Shown here: positions 24,913-33,016 of the stretch, one piece after another | Layout: each line of letters begins with the position of its first letter | Numbering within the stretch: position 1 is the stretch's first letter | Assembly (NCBI RefSeq): GCF_963691685.1 | Contig: NZ_OY829290.1 | Span: forward strand, 1,612,001-1,676,000 | DNA: 64,000 nt | Reading direction: 5' to 3' | Source of the DNA: Thalassovita sp. | Lineage (GTDB): Bacteria; Pseudomonadota; Alphaproteobacteria; Rhodobacterales; Rhodobacteraceae | Program-made: the position numbers and the translations under genes | Notes under the pieces: model-generated | Database searches by the model: none | The model's input: only the letters and a program-made list of their open reading frames with translations | Told to the model about the DNA's origin: nothing

Positions 24913-25788
24913 ATGCAGTCGACAGCAGCCATCGTCACCATGGTGCGGGATGATCATTTCTTCCTCAAGGCCTGGCTGCGCCACTATGGTCCGATCTTTG
25001 GGCGCGAAAACCTCTACATCGTGAATCATGGCCGTGGCCGCGGGGTCGAGGAACTGGCCGAGGGCTGCAACATCATCGGCATTCCCGGAGACCCGCATAA
25101 GAACTTTGACATGAAGCGCTGGCGGCTCTTGAACAACCTCGTGATGGGGCTGCGCAGCTACTACAATCATGTGATTGTCGGCGATGTGGATGAGTTGGTG
25201 GTCATCGACCCCGAAGAAGGCAAAACCCTGCTGGAATATCTGGAAGAGCAGCCAATCCGCCGTGTCTTGACGCCGCTGGGGCTGGAGGTGATCCACAGGA
25301 TTGATGTGGAGCCTGAGGCGATCACAGACACAATCCTGGGCCCACGCCGCCACGTCCGATTGGCGCCGCATTACTCCAAACCTTGTGTGATTTCCGCAGG
25401 GACCAAGATCGCTCGCGGTGGCCATTTCACTCAATACGGTAAGCTGTTCACGCCCGATTGCCTGTACCTGATGCACCTGAAGTTCTGTGATTTCCCGGAA
25501 TATGTCGCCGCCATGGATCGCCGCAACGCGGTCACCGGTGAAATTGGCGATGACATCAAAGAGATCTCAATTGGCCGCCATTGGTTCGCAGAAGCCCGCG
25601 GCGAAGATCGCGCCACGTTTGAGGGCTTTGCTGATCTCGAAATAATCGAAGGTTTTGATATGCGGCCCTACCGCCGCAAGATGCAGCGCAGCTTTGGGCC
25701 GCGCGGCGACACTGGTTTTTACAACTTTGCCCGGCCGGACTATCAGCTGCAGTTTCAACTGCCTGAGCGGTTTTCGGGGATCTTCTGA
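24913..25788 (+). CDS. Glycosyltransferase family 2-like protein
   Basis: A 291-residue cytoplasmic protein resembling GT2/GT92-type transferases. It opens with AIVTMVRDDHFFLKAWLRHY, the nucleotide-binding strand and helix of these enzymes, and has the metal-binding GDVDELVV at about 95 (DxD-like). Later segments carry SAGTKIARGGH and MHLKFCDF. Likely transfers a sugar onto a surface glycan; donor and acceptor unknown. It converges with the hydrolase gene with only one base between stop codons. Confidence 0.72.
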   Translation: MQSTAAIVTMVRDDHFFLKAWLRHYGPIFGRENLYIVNHGRGRGVEELAEGCNIIGIPGDPHKNFDMKRWRLLNNLVMGLRSYYNHVIVGDVDELVVIDPEEGKTLLEYLEEQPIRRVLTPLGLEVIHRIDVEPEAITDTILGPRRHVRLAPHYSKPCVISAGTKIARGGHFTQYGKLFTPDCLYLMHLKFCDFPEYVAAMDRRNAVTGEIGDDIKEISIGRHWFAEARGEDRATFEGFADLEIIEGFDMRPYRRKMQRSFGPRGDTGFYNFARPDYQLQFQLPERFSGIF

Positions 25789-25789
25789 A

Positions 25790-26641
25790 CTATGGTAAAA
25801 AGCGGTTGAGCGCCGCCAGCGTTTCCTCAGGATGGGTGTCGGGGAAGAAATGCCCCCCGGGCACCGCGCCGGCCCGCAGGTCGCTGCAACGCGCCTGCCA
25901 GGTTGCGGGCACATCATAGGCCTTGGCCATCGCCCCATCCGCCCCGTAAAGCACCAGGGTCGGGCAATGGACCTGCCGGTGCAGATCCGCCTCATCCAGA
26001 TCAAAATCCACCTCCAGGGCAGCGCGGTAATCATTGCACATGCCGCGCACCACCTCCGGGTCCGCCCAGGCCGCGCGATAGGCCGCCATCTGGCCCGGAT
26101 CAAACCCGTCAGGATCCGCCGCGCCCCAACCCTGCAAGCAGGACATGAAATAGGCCTCCGGGTCGGCGGAAATCATGGTTTCCGGCAGCGGCGAAGGTTG
26201 GGCCAGAAATAACCAGTGATAATAGGCCTTGGCCACATGGCGGTTAAGTTCGCTGAGCAACAGATGTGTTGGCACAATGTCCATCATCGTCAGGCTCTGC
26301 ACCGCCCTTTCGTGATCCAGCGCCATGCGATGCGCGGTGCGCCCGCCGCGGTCATGGCCGACCAGATGAAAACGCGCGAAGCCCAAGTGCGCCATCAATT
26401 CAACCTGGTCCTGCGCCATCTGGCGAAAACTGTACTCCGCAACCGCTGGCGGCTTGCCAGAGGCGCCATAGCCCCGCAAATCCGGTGTCACCACGGTGAA
26501 CCGCGCGGCTAATGAATCGGCAATCGGCCCCCACATGGCGCGGGTCTGCGGGAAGCCATGCAGAAGCAACAGCCCCGGACCGCTGCCGCGCAGATCATAG
26601 GCAATCTCGACCCCGTTCACCCGCTGTGTTCCGCTTTGCAT
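25790..26641 (-). CDS. Alpha/beta hydrolase, haloacetate dehalogenase-like
   Basis: A 283-residue alpha/beta-hydrolase. ATG 26641 is chosen for its AAGGAAC box; the longer frame to 26689 runs into a dispersed repeat. The oxyanion segment LLLLHGFPQTRAMW and DLRGYGASGKP are present. The nucleophile elbow reads GHDRGGR, with Asp instead of Ser, as in fluoroacetate/haloacetate dehalogenases and epoxide hydrolases. The catalytic His is probably in PGGHFFPDTHP near the end. Activity on haloacids is an inference from the Asp elbow. Confidence 0.78.
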   Translation of the reverse strand: MQSGTQRVNGVEIAYDLRGSGPGLLLLHGFPQTRAMWGPIADSLAARFTVVTPDLRGYGASGKPPAVAEYSFRQMAQDQVELMAHLGFARFHLVGHDRGGRTAHRMALDHERAVQSLTMMDIVPTHLLLSELNRHVAKAYYHWLFLAQPSPLPETMISADPEAYFMSCLQGWGAADPDGFDPGQMAAYRAAWADPEVVRGMCNDYRAALEVDFDLDEADLHRQVHCPTLVLYGADGAMAKAYDVPATWQARCSDLRAGAVPGGHFFPDTHPEETLAALNRFLP

Positions 26642-26652
26642 CAGTTGTTCCT

Positions 26653-26679
26653 TTGTGAGTATTTGGGGATCATTGAAAG
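26653..26679 (+). repeat. Dispersed GAGTATTT repeat, copy 2 (left half of inverted pair)
   Basis: GTGAGTATTT, GGGG, ATCATTGAAAG. It faces copy 3, 3 bp away, forming a hairpin whose outer and inner arms match (GAGTATTT and CATTGAAAG with their complements) around an unpaired bubble. Confidence 0.65.
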
Positions 26680-26682
26680 GCG

Positions 26683-26705
26683 CTTTCATTGTTTCAGAAA
26701 TACTC
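26683..26705 (-). repeat. Dispersed GAGTATTT repeat, copy 3 (inverted)
   Basis: Reverse-strand copy GAGTATTTCTGAAACAATGAAAG-type, immediately downstream of copy 2, so the two form a head-to-head inverted repeat between the peptidase and hydrolase genes. Confidence 0.65.
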
Positions 26706-26730
26706 TGGGGGGATGAATTGCTGAAAGCAA

Positions 26731-26752
26731 GAAGGGGGGCAACGCCCCCCTC
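26731..26752 (-). terminator. Terminator of the M20 peptidase gene
   Basis: On the minus strand, stem GGGGGGC / GCCCCCC with a 3-nt loop, then TTCTTGCTTT, 27 bp past the stop. Confidence 0.65.
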
Positions 26753-26776
26753 CCTATTCGTACAGATCTGCCAGGT

Positions 26777-28165
26777 TTACTTGGTGATCGCAGCCATGAT
26801 CCGCGCCCAGCTGCGGATGCCTTTGTGGAAACTCTTCAGGTCGTATTTCTCATTCGGTGAGTGGATTGCGTCATCGTCATTGGCGTAACCCACCAGCATC
26901 GAATCAAGGCCCAGGATGGTGTTGAAATAGCCAACAACAGGGATCGAGCCGCCCATGCCGGTGAACACGGCTTCGCGGTTCCATTCGTCCGACAGCGCGC
27001 CACGGGCGGCTTCGAACTCAGGGCGATCCAGGTTCATCACCGAAGCGGGCGAGCCTTCCAGGTCATTATCCCATTCGACGCTGATGTCGGTCGACAGGCG
27101 GTCCTCAACGTGTTTGCGGATCTTGTCGCGCAGTTTATCAGGGTCCATATCGCCGACCAGACGGCAGGTGATTTTACAATGCGCTTTCGACGGAAGCACG
27201 GTTTTTGAGCCGACGCCGTTGTAGCCGCCCCAGAGGCCGTTCACTTCCAGCGTGGGGCGGGCCCATTGCTGTTCCAGTGTCGAATAGCCTTTTTCGCCAT
27301 GGGCCTTGGTGTAGCCGACGGAGTTCAGATACTCGGCTTCATCAAAGCCGCAGTTTTCCCACTGGCGCAGCTGATCGGCAGGCACTTCATGCACACCTTC
27401 GTAGAACCCTTCCACGGCAACAGCACCGGTTTCATCGTTGTAGAAACTGTCCACAATCCGCGACATTTCGCGCAGCGGGTTCAGGCCGGGGCCGCCGTAG
27501 TGGCCCGAGTGCAGGTCGATGCGCGGGCCGGTCAGGGTGAACTCATCCTTCAGCATGCCGCGCAGCTGCGAGGCAATCGAGGGCACGCCACGCGACACCA
27601 TCGAGGTGTCACAGACCAGCGCCAGGTCGGCCTGCAGCTCTTCGCGGTGGGCCTCAAGGAACGGAATCAGCGAGGGCGAGCCGGATTCTTCTTCGCCTTC
27701 GAAGAAGAAGGTGATGCGGCAGGGCAGGCTGCCATGCACGGCTTTCCAGGCGCGGCAGGCCTCGACAAAGGTCATCAGCTGGCCCTTGTCATCAGAGGAG
27801 CCACGGCCGCGGATCACGGTGCCATGTTCGGTCTCTTCGAGCTGCGGCTCAAACGGCGGGGTGTCCCACAGATCCAGCGGATCCACCGGCTGCACATCAT
27901 AGTGGCCGTAAAACAGCACATGCGGCGCGCCTTCGGGGGCGTCGTTGATGTGGCCCACAACCATTGGATGGCCCGGGGTTTCACGTTTGGCGGCATCAAC
28001 GCCCATGGATTTCAGGTCTGCCACCAGCCAATCCGCTGCGCTGTCGCAGTCGGCTTTAAAGGCCGGGTCGGTTGAAATCGAAGGGATTCGCAACAGGTCC
28101 ATCAGACGTTCGGTTGCGGTGCTGATGTCCTCATCGATCTGGGACAATACGGGTTCCAGCGCCAT
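26777..28165 (-). CDS. M20 family metallopeptidase (dipeptidase-like)
   Basis: Zinc-dependent dipeptidase or related amidohydrolase, 462 residues from ATG 28165 after AAGGAG. The metal-binding HYDVQP (His and Asp) at about 90, GRGSSDDKGQ (bridging Asp) at about 125 and the catalytic FFFEGEEESGSPSL (Glu-Glu) at about 160 are all present, with a further His near the end in ANDDDAIHSPNEKYD. The sequence resembles the M20 dipeptidases of the carnosinase/CPG2 kind. Hydrolyses a peptide or amide in the cytoplasm; substrate unknown. Confidence 0.88.
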   Translation of the reverse strand: MALEPVLSQIDEDISTATERLMDLLRIPSISTDPAFKADCDSAADWLVADLKSMGVDAAKRETPGHPMVVGHINDAPEGAPHVLFYGHYDVQPVDPLDLWDTPPFEPQLEETEHGTVIRGRGSSDDKGQLMTFVEACRAWKAVHGSLPCRITFFFEGEEESGSPSLIPFLEAHREELQADLALVCDTSMVSRGVPSIASQLRGMLKDEFTLTGPRIDLHSGHYGGPGLNPLREMSRIVDSFYNDETGAVAVEGFYEGVHEVPADQLRQWENCGFDEAEYLNSVGYTKAHGEKGYSTLEQQWARPTLEVNGLWGGYNGVGSKTVLPSKAHCKITCRLVGDMDPDKLRDKIRKHVEDRLSTDISVEWDNDLEGSPASVMNLDRPEFEAARGALSDEWNREAVFTGMGGSIPVVGYFNTILGLDSMLVGYANDDDAIHSPNEKYDLKSFHKGIRSWARIMAAITK

Positions 28166-28306
28166 TGGCTTCTCCTTTTTGTTGAAGGGGGCGCGAAAAT
28201 CGCCTGCCTCTTCCTCTGCGGCGCAAAGTAACAGCGCTTTTGGGGTTGTCCACCGGTACGCTTGATGCAAGTCAAAGCGAAAAGGAGCGTCAATTTGTAA
28301 TCTTTT

Positions 28307-28338
28307 TTGCAGATTGCCGCCGTAGTATGTGATACTAC
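28307..28338 (+). promoter_or_regulatory. Candidate hemA promoter with overlapping palindrome
   Basis: TTGCAG (28307-28312), 18 bp, GATACT (28331-28336). The -10 lies inside the perfect palindrome GTAGTAT-GTG-ATACTAC (28322-28338), a good repressor operator. Confidence 0.5.
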
Positions 28339-28424
28339 AAAATGTGAATATGTTACGTGATGGGATGTAACGGTTGAAAAACGCCTGTCAGACGAACCGC
28401 CGAGCCAGAATAAGGACGAGCCAA

Positions 28425-29648
28425 GTGGATTATACTGCCAAACTCGATGACGCGCTGAACAAGCTGCACGAAGAAGGGCGTTACCGCACCTTCATTGATA
28501 TCGAGCGGGAGAAGGGGAACTTTCCCCATGCCATGTGGACCCGTCCTGATGGCGACAAGCAGCCGATCACCGTGTGGTGTGGCAATGATTACCTTGGCAT
28601 GGGCCAGCATCCCGTGGTTTTGGCCGCGATGCATGAGGCGGTGGATGCCACCGGTGCAGGCTCAGGCGGGACACGCAACATTTCCGGCACCACGGTTTAT
28701 CACAAACGGCTGGAGGCGGAACTGGCGGATCTGCACCGCAAAGAGGCGGCGCTGCTGTTCACCTCTGCCTATATTGCCAATGACGCGACGCTGTCGACGC
28801 TGCCCAAACTGTTCCCCGGGTTGATCATCTATTCGGATGAGCTGAACCATGCCTCGATGATCGAAGGGGTGCGCCGCAATGGCGGGGCCAAGCGTATTTT
28901 CCGCCACAATGATGTGGCCCATCTGCGTGAACTGCTGGCGGCGGATGATCCTGCGACCCCCAAACTGATTGCTTTTGAATCGGTTTATTCGATGGACGGC
29001 GACTTTGGCCCGATTGAAGAGATCTGCGATCTGGCGGATGAGTTTGGCGCGCTGACCTATATTGATGAGGTCCATGCTGTTGGCATGTACGGCCCGCGCG
29101 GTGGCGGTGTGACTGAGCGCGATAACCTTGCCCACCGGATCGACATCATCAACGGCACCCTGGCCAAGGCCTATGGCGTGATGGGCGGCTATATTGCGGC
29201 GTCTGCGAAAATGTGTGACGCGATTCGCTCCTACGCGCCGGGCTTCATCTTCACCACCTCACTGCCGCCGGCTGTTGCGGCTGGGGCTGCGGCCTCGGTT
29301 GCGCATCTGAAGCAGGATCAGGAACTGCGTGAACAGCACCAGACCCAGGCCAAAATCTTGAAGCTGCGGCTCAAAGGTCTGGGCCTGCCGATCATCGATC
29401 ATGGCAGCCATATCGTGCCGGTGATTGTCGGCAACCCTGTGCACACCAAACTGATGAGTGACATGCTGCTGGAAGGCTTCGGCATCTATGTCCAGCCGAT
29501 CAATTTCCCGACTGTGCCACGCGGGACGGAGCGTTTGCGCTTCACCCCGTCGCCGGTGCATGGACCTGAGGAAATGGACAAGCTGGTCAAGGCTCTGGAC
29601 GAGTTATGGTCCCATTGTGCGCTGAATCGTGCCGATATGAGTGCCTAA
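28425..29648 (+). CDS. hemA: 5-aminolevulinate synthase
   Basis: First step of the C4 (Shemin) pathway of tetrapyrrole synthesis: glycine plus succinyl-CoA to 5-aminolevulinate. 407 residues starting at GTG 28425, preceded by AAGGACGAG; the family N-terminus (M)DYTAKLD fits this start and not the upstream ATG. PLP enzyme of the alpha-oxoamine synthase family: GNDYLGMGQHPVV, GSGGTRNISGT, DEVHAVGMYGPRGGGV and the PLP Lys in NGTLAKAYGVMGG at about 248. Very similar overall to the Rhodobacter enzyme. An operator-like palindrome precedes it. Confidence 0.97.
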   Translation: MDYTAKLDDALNKLHEEGRYRTFIDIEREKGNFPHAMWTRPDGDKQPITVWCGNDYLGMGQHPVVLAAMHEAVDATGAGSGGTRNISGTTVYHKRLEAELADLHRKEAALLFTSAYIANDATLSTLPKLFPGLIIYSDELNHASMIEGVRRNGGAKRIFRHNDVAHLRELLAADDPATPKLIAFESVYSMDGDFGPIEEICDLADEFGALTYIDEVHAVGMYGPRGGGVTERDNLAHRIDIINGTLAKAYGVMGGYIAASAKMCDAIRSYAPGFIFTTSLPPAVAAGAAASVAHLKQDQELREQHQTQAKILKLRLKGLGLPIIDHGSHIVPVIVGNPVHTKLMSDMLLEGFGIYVQPINFPTVPRGTERLRFTPSPVHGPEEMDKLVKALDELWSHCALNRADMSA

Positions 29649-29755
29649 AACCATATCTGGTGTAAAAAACCTTGCCATATGCTACGCTGAACGCAACAAA
29701 GGTCACGTTCGAATCGTGACGGTTCTGAGGGCGAATCGCTGATAGGGCAGTGGGG

Positions 29756-30940
29756 ATGATAAGGCGTAAAGCACCGAAAATTTCGGAAGACGATGTCGTG
29801 AAGCCTATGGGCTTTGACGACTTTGAGCAGCGGCTCGGCGATTTGATGCGCGGGGAACGCGCCACCATGGGCAAATCGCTGCTGGATGTTCAACGGGAAT
29901 TGCGCATCAAAGCGGCCTATGTGGCTGCCATCGAAAACTGTGATCCCTCTGCCTTTGACACGCCCGGTTTCATCGCCGGTTACGTGCGGTCCTACGCCCG
30001 CTATCTGGGGCTTGACCCGGAAGAGGCCTTTGCAACCTTCTGCGCGGAAAGCGGCTTCACCACCGCCCACGGCATGTCCGAAGCGGCCTCCGGCCTGCGC
30101 CGTAAAGAAGTGATCGCCAGCCCCAGCCTTGGTGCCAATGATCCGTTTGCATCGTCGACAACCCCGTTTGCCCCGGCCAAAGACGGCTTCTTTGCCAGCA
30201 TCGAACCCGGCGCGATTGGATCGTCCCTGGTGCTGCTGGGATTGATCGCGGCGATTGGCTATGGTGGCTGGTCGGTTTTGAATGAAATCCAGCGGGTGCA
30301 ATTCGCCCCGGTGGAGCAGAGCCCGAATGTTCTGGCGGAACTGGATCCGGTTGCGCCAAGCCTGCCGTCTGAGACAGCACAGGGGGATGTTGCTGTCGCA
30401 GGTGTCTTTACACCTCCGGCAGATGCGCTGGACCGTCTTTACCGCCCGCAGGCATTGGATGTGCCCGTGCTGGTAGCGCGGGATGCTCCGATTTCGACGC
30501 TGGACCCCACGATGGTGGGCAGCTTTAAGCCAGAGGAGCCGCAGATCGATTTTGCGGCGATGTCTGCAGATCCTGAACCGCCAGCCCCCAGCGTGCCGCA
30601 GGTTGTCGAAGCAGCAGCACCCGGTGTGGAAATGGTGGCTGTACGTCCCGCTTGGGTACGGGTTCGTGCCGCCGATGGCTCCGTCATCTTCGAAGGCATT
30701 ATGGAACCGGGTGACACCTGGAAGGTGCCGCAAACCGAAGAGGCGCCGACCCTGCGGGTGGGCGAAAGCGGTGCGATTTATTTTACCGTCAATGGCGAAC
30801 ACTACGGTCCTGCCGGTCCGCGCGGTGTTGTGACCTCAAAACTGGCGCTGTCGGTTGATAATCTGACCGCCAAATACACTGTTGCTGCGCTGGAAGATCA
30901 TCAGGAGCTGGCCAGCACCGTTGCGGAGCTGCAGCGCTAG
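29756..30940 (+). CDS. RodZ-like helix-turn-helix membrane protein (DUF4115)
   Basis: A 394-residue bitopic membrane protein. ATG 29756 is preferred over GTG 29750. The cytoplasmic HTH domain (about 22-100: LGDLMRGERATMGKSLLDVQRELRI, AIENCDPSAFDTPGFIAGYVRSYARYLGL) is followed by a Pro/Ala linker, one transmembrane helix (about 158-178), a long acidic/Pro-rich periplasmic spacer and a C-terminal DUF4115 domain (about 300-370, VRAADGSVIFEGIMEPGDTW). Layout equals RodZ, which links MreB to the cell-wall elongation machinery. ispG follows, an arrangement seen in many bacteria. Confidence 0.85.
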   Translation: MIRRKAPKISEDDVVKPMGFDDFEQRLGDLMRGERATMGKSLLDVQRELRIKAAYVAAIENCDPSAFDTPGFIAGYVRSYARYLGLDPEEAFATFCAESGFTTAHGMSEAASGLRRKEVIASPSLGANDPFASSTTPFAPAKDGFFASIEPGAIGSSLVLLGLIAAIGYGGWSVLNEIQRVQFAPVEQSPNVLAELDPVAPSLPSETAQGDVAVAGVFTPPADALDRLYRPQALDVPVLVARDAPISTLDPTMVGSFKPEEPQIDFAAMSADPEPPAPSVPQVVEAAAPGVEMVAVRPAWVRVRAADGSVIFEGIMEPGDTWKVPQTEEAPTLRVGESGAIYFTVNGEHYGPAGPRGVVTSKLALSVDNLTAKYTVAALEDHQELASTVAELQR

Positions 30941-30995
30941 GGCAGGCGGAGGCCACCTACCCAAATATGCACATCGATATGCGGCGCTGAGGCAA

Positions 30996-31024
30996 TTGCA
31001 GCAGCGCCGTTCTCGCACTATGTA
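30996..31024 (+). promoter_or_regulatory. Candidate sigma-70 promoter of ispG
   Basis: TTGCAG, 17 bp, TATGTA; 37 bp separate the -10 from the ispG start. Suggests ispG has its own promoter besides read-through from the RodZ-like gene. Confidence 0.5.
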
Positions 31025-31061
31025 AGGGCCAAAGCCTTAGCCCACCGATGGGAACCGATCC

Positions 31062-32189
31062 ATGTCGCTGAACCACGTCCGCCCTTGGCGCAACATCTAT
31101 CGCCGCGAAAGCCGCCAGATCCATGTGGGCAACGTGCCTGTGGGGGGCGGTGCGCCGATCTCTGTGCAGACGATGACCAACACGATCACCTCGGACGCCA
31201 AGGCAACGATTGAGCAGGTGCTGCGGGCCGCAGATGCGGGTGCAGATATTGTGCGGGTCTCGGTGCCGGATGTCGCTAGCTCCGCCGCGCTGAAAGAGAT
31301 CGTGAAGGAAAGTCCGGTGCCTATCGTGGCGGACATCCATTTCCACTACAAACGCGGCATTGAGGCTGCTGAGGCCGGTGCCGCCTGCCTGCGGATCAAC
31401 CCGGGCAACATTGGCAATGAAAAGAAAGTCAAAGAGGTCATTCAGGCCGCGCGGGACAACAATTGTTCCATGCGGATCGGTGTGAACGCCGGGTCTTTGG
31501 AAAAGCACCTGCTGGAAAAATACGGTGAGCCCTGTCCGGATGCGATGGTCGAAAGTGGTCTGGATCACATCAAGATCCTGCAGGACAATGACTTTCACGA
31601 GTTTAAGATCTCGGTCAAAGCCTCGGATGTTTTCATGTCCGCTGCGGCCTATCAGCAGCTGGCCGATGCCACCGACGCGCCGATCCACCTGGGGATTACC
31701 GAAGCCGGCGGGCTGATGTCCGGCACGGTGAAATCTGCCATTGGTCTGGGCCAGCTTCTGTGGATGGGGATTGGCGACACCATGCGTGTCAGCCTGTCCG
31801 CCGATCCGGTGGAAGAGGTGAAAATGGGCTTTGAGATCCTCAAATCCCTGGGCCTGCGGCACCGTGGCGTGAACATCATCTCCTGCCCCAGCTGTGCGCG
31901 GCAGGGGTTTGACGTGATCAAAACCGTGGAAACGCTGGAACGTCGGCTGGAGCATGTGAAAACCCCGATGAGCCTCAGCATCATCGGTTGTGTGGTGAAT
32001 GGCCCGGGCGAAGCTTTGATGACCGATGTAGGGTTTACCGGCGGCGGGGCTGGCAATGGCATGGTCTATCTGGCTGGTAAGGCCAGCCATAAAATGAGCA
32101 ATGAACAGATGGTGGATCACATCGTGGAAGAGGTGGAAAAACGTGCCGCCGCGATTGAGGCTGAGGCGGCACAAGACGCGGCTGAGTAA
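31062..32189 (+). CDS. ispG: 4-hydroxy-3-methylbut-2-enyl-diphosphate synthase
   Basis: Penultimate enzyme of the MEP isoprenoid pathway; converts MEcPP to HMBPP using a [4Fe-4S] cluster. 375 residues; TIM-barrel N-terminal domain (PVGGGAPISVQTMTN, RVSVPD, VADIHFHYK) and C-terminal cluster domain with Cys in SCPSCARQGFD (about 275 and 278) and CVVNGPGEA (about 310), plus the ligand Glu in that last motif. Length matches the short bacterial type. Followed by a bidirectional terminator. Confidence 0.96.
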   Translation: MSLNHVRPWRNIYRRESRQIHVGNVPVGGGAPISVQTMTNTITSDAKATIEQVLRAADAGADIVRVSVPDVASSAALKEIVKESPVPIVADIHFHYKRGIEAAEAGAACLRINPGNIGNEKKVKEVIQAARDNNCSMRIGVNAGSLEKHLLEKYGEPCPDAMVESGLDHIKILQDNDFHEFKISVKASDVFMSAAAYQQLADATDAPIHLGITEAGGLMSGTVKSAIGLGQLLWMGIGDTMRVSLSADPVEEVKMGFEILKSLGLRHRGVNIISCPSCARQGFDVIKTVETLERRLEHVKTPMSLSIIGCVVNGPGEALMTDVGFTGGGAGNGMVYLAGKASHKMSNEQMVDHIVEEVEKRAAAIEAEAAQDAAE

Positions 32190-32211
32190 GCATCACCCGT
32201 TTGTTGGAAAC

Positions 32212-32241
32212 GAAAAAGGCAGCCCGCGAGGCTGCCTTTTG
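32212..32241. terminator. Bidirectional terminator ispG / dsbA-like
   Basis: Stem AAAAGGCAGCC / GGCTGCCTTTT with loop CGCGA, T-runs on both strands, between two convergent genes. Confidence 0.85.
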
Positions 32242-32264
32242 TCGTTTGTCGGGTTTACCGGCGC

Positions 32265-33014
32265 TTACATTTCGGCGCGGATGGCTGCGATCAGTTCCTG
32301 CATGCCGTTCAGGGGCACATAGCCTCGCAGCATCTGGTCCTGGATCACAAAGGTCGGCGTGCCCGAAATCGACAGCGCGCTGGCAACCTGATGGGTGTCG
32401 GCGATCTGTTGGGTCACCTCGGGGTCATCGATCATCGCCAGGATCGCATCGCCATCCAGATCCAGCTTGCCGGCAACTTTTTTCAGCGACCCTTCGGTGA
32501 CCTTACCGCGATACTGCATCAGCGCATCGTTCATGCGGGCATAGGCGTCATCGCCAGCAACCTTGCGGGTGGCGATTGCAAAGCGTGACGCCAGCACTGA
32601 CTCCTCGCCGAGGATCGGAAATTCTTTCACGATGAAGCGGATGTTCTTGTCACCGGCGATCAGCTGTTTGACCTCCTCATGGGCCTTTTTGCAGTAGCCA
32701 CAACGGTAATCCAGAAACTCCACCATCACGACGTCGCCTTCGGGGTTGCCCGCCTCAAAATCGCGGTCATCCTCAAACAGCGCCGGCGCCAACTGGCGGA
32801 CCAACAACTGGTCATTGGCCGCTTCCAGCTCGGCCTGTTGCTGCTGATACAGCTCATAGGCTTCGATGATGATTTCAGGATTTTCCAGCAGGTAGCTGCG
32901 CACGGCTTGGCCAAAAGCATCACGTTCCGCCGCGTTCATCGCACTCAGGTCCAAGGCCTGCGCCGGCAGGGCAAGGGTGGCAAGCGTGGCAACGCTGGCA
33001 AGGAGCTTCTTCAT
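32265..33014 (-). CDS. DsbA/Com1-like thioredoxin-fold protein
   Basis: Periplasmic thiol-disulfide oxidoreductase, 249 residues. ATG 33014 is chosen over 33020 on Shine-Dalgarno spacing (AAGGAA). A Sec signal peptide ends near PAQA (about 20). An extra helical N-terminal segment (about 25-80, rich in Gln and Glu) precedes the thioredoxin domain. Its active site is RCGYCKKAH, and the cis-Pro loop is SGTPTFVI. Members form or shuffle disulfides. It overlaps the stop of the upstream M48 protease gene (ATGA), so both are made together for envelope protein quality control. Confidence 0.88.
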   Translation of the reverse strand: MKKLLASVATLATLALPAQALDLSAMNAAERDAFGQAVRSYLLENPEIIIEAYELYQQQQAELEAANDQLLVRQLAPALFEDDRDFEAGNPEGDVVMVEFLDYRCGYCKKAHEEVKQLIAGDKNIRFIVKEFPILGEESVLASRFAIATRKVAGDDAYARMNDALMQYRGKVTEGSLKKVAGKLDLDGDAILAMIDDPEVTQQIADTHQVASALSISGTPTFVIQDQMLRGYVPLNGMQELIAAIRAEM

Positions 33015-33016
33015 GG

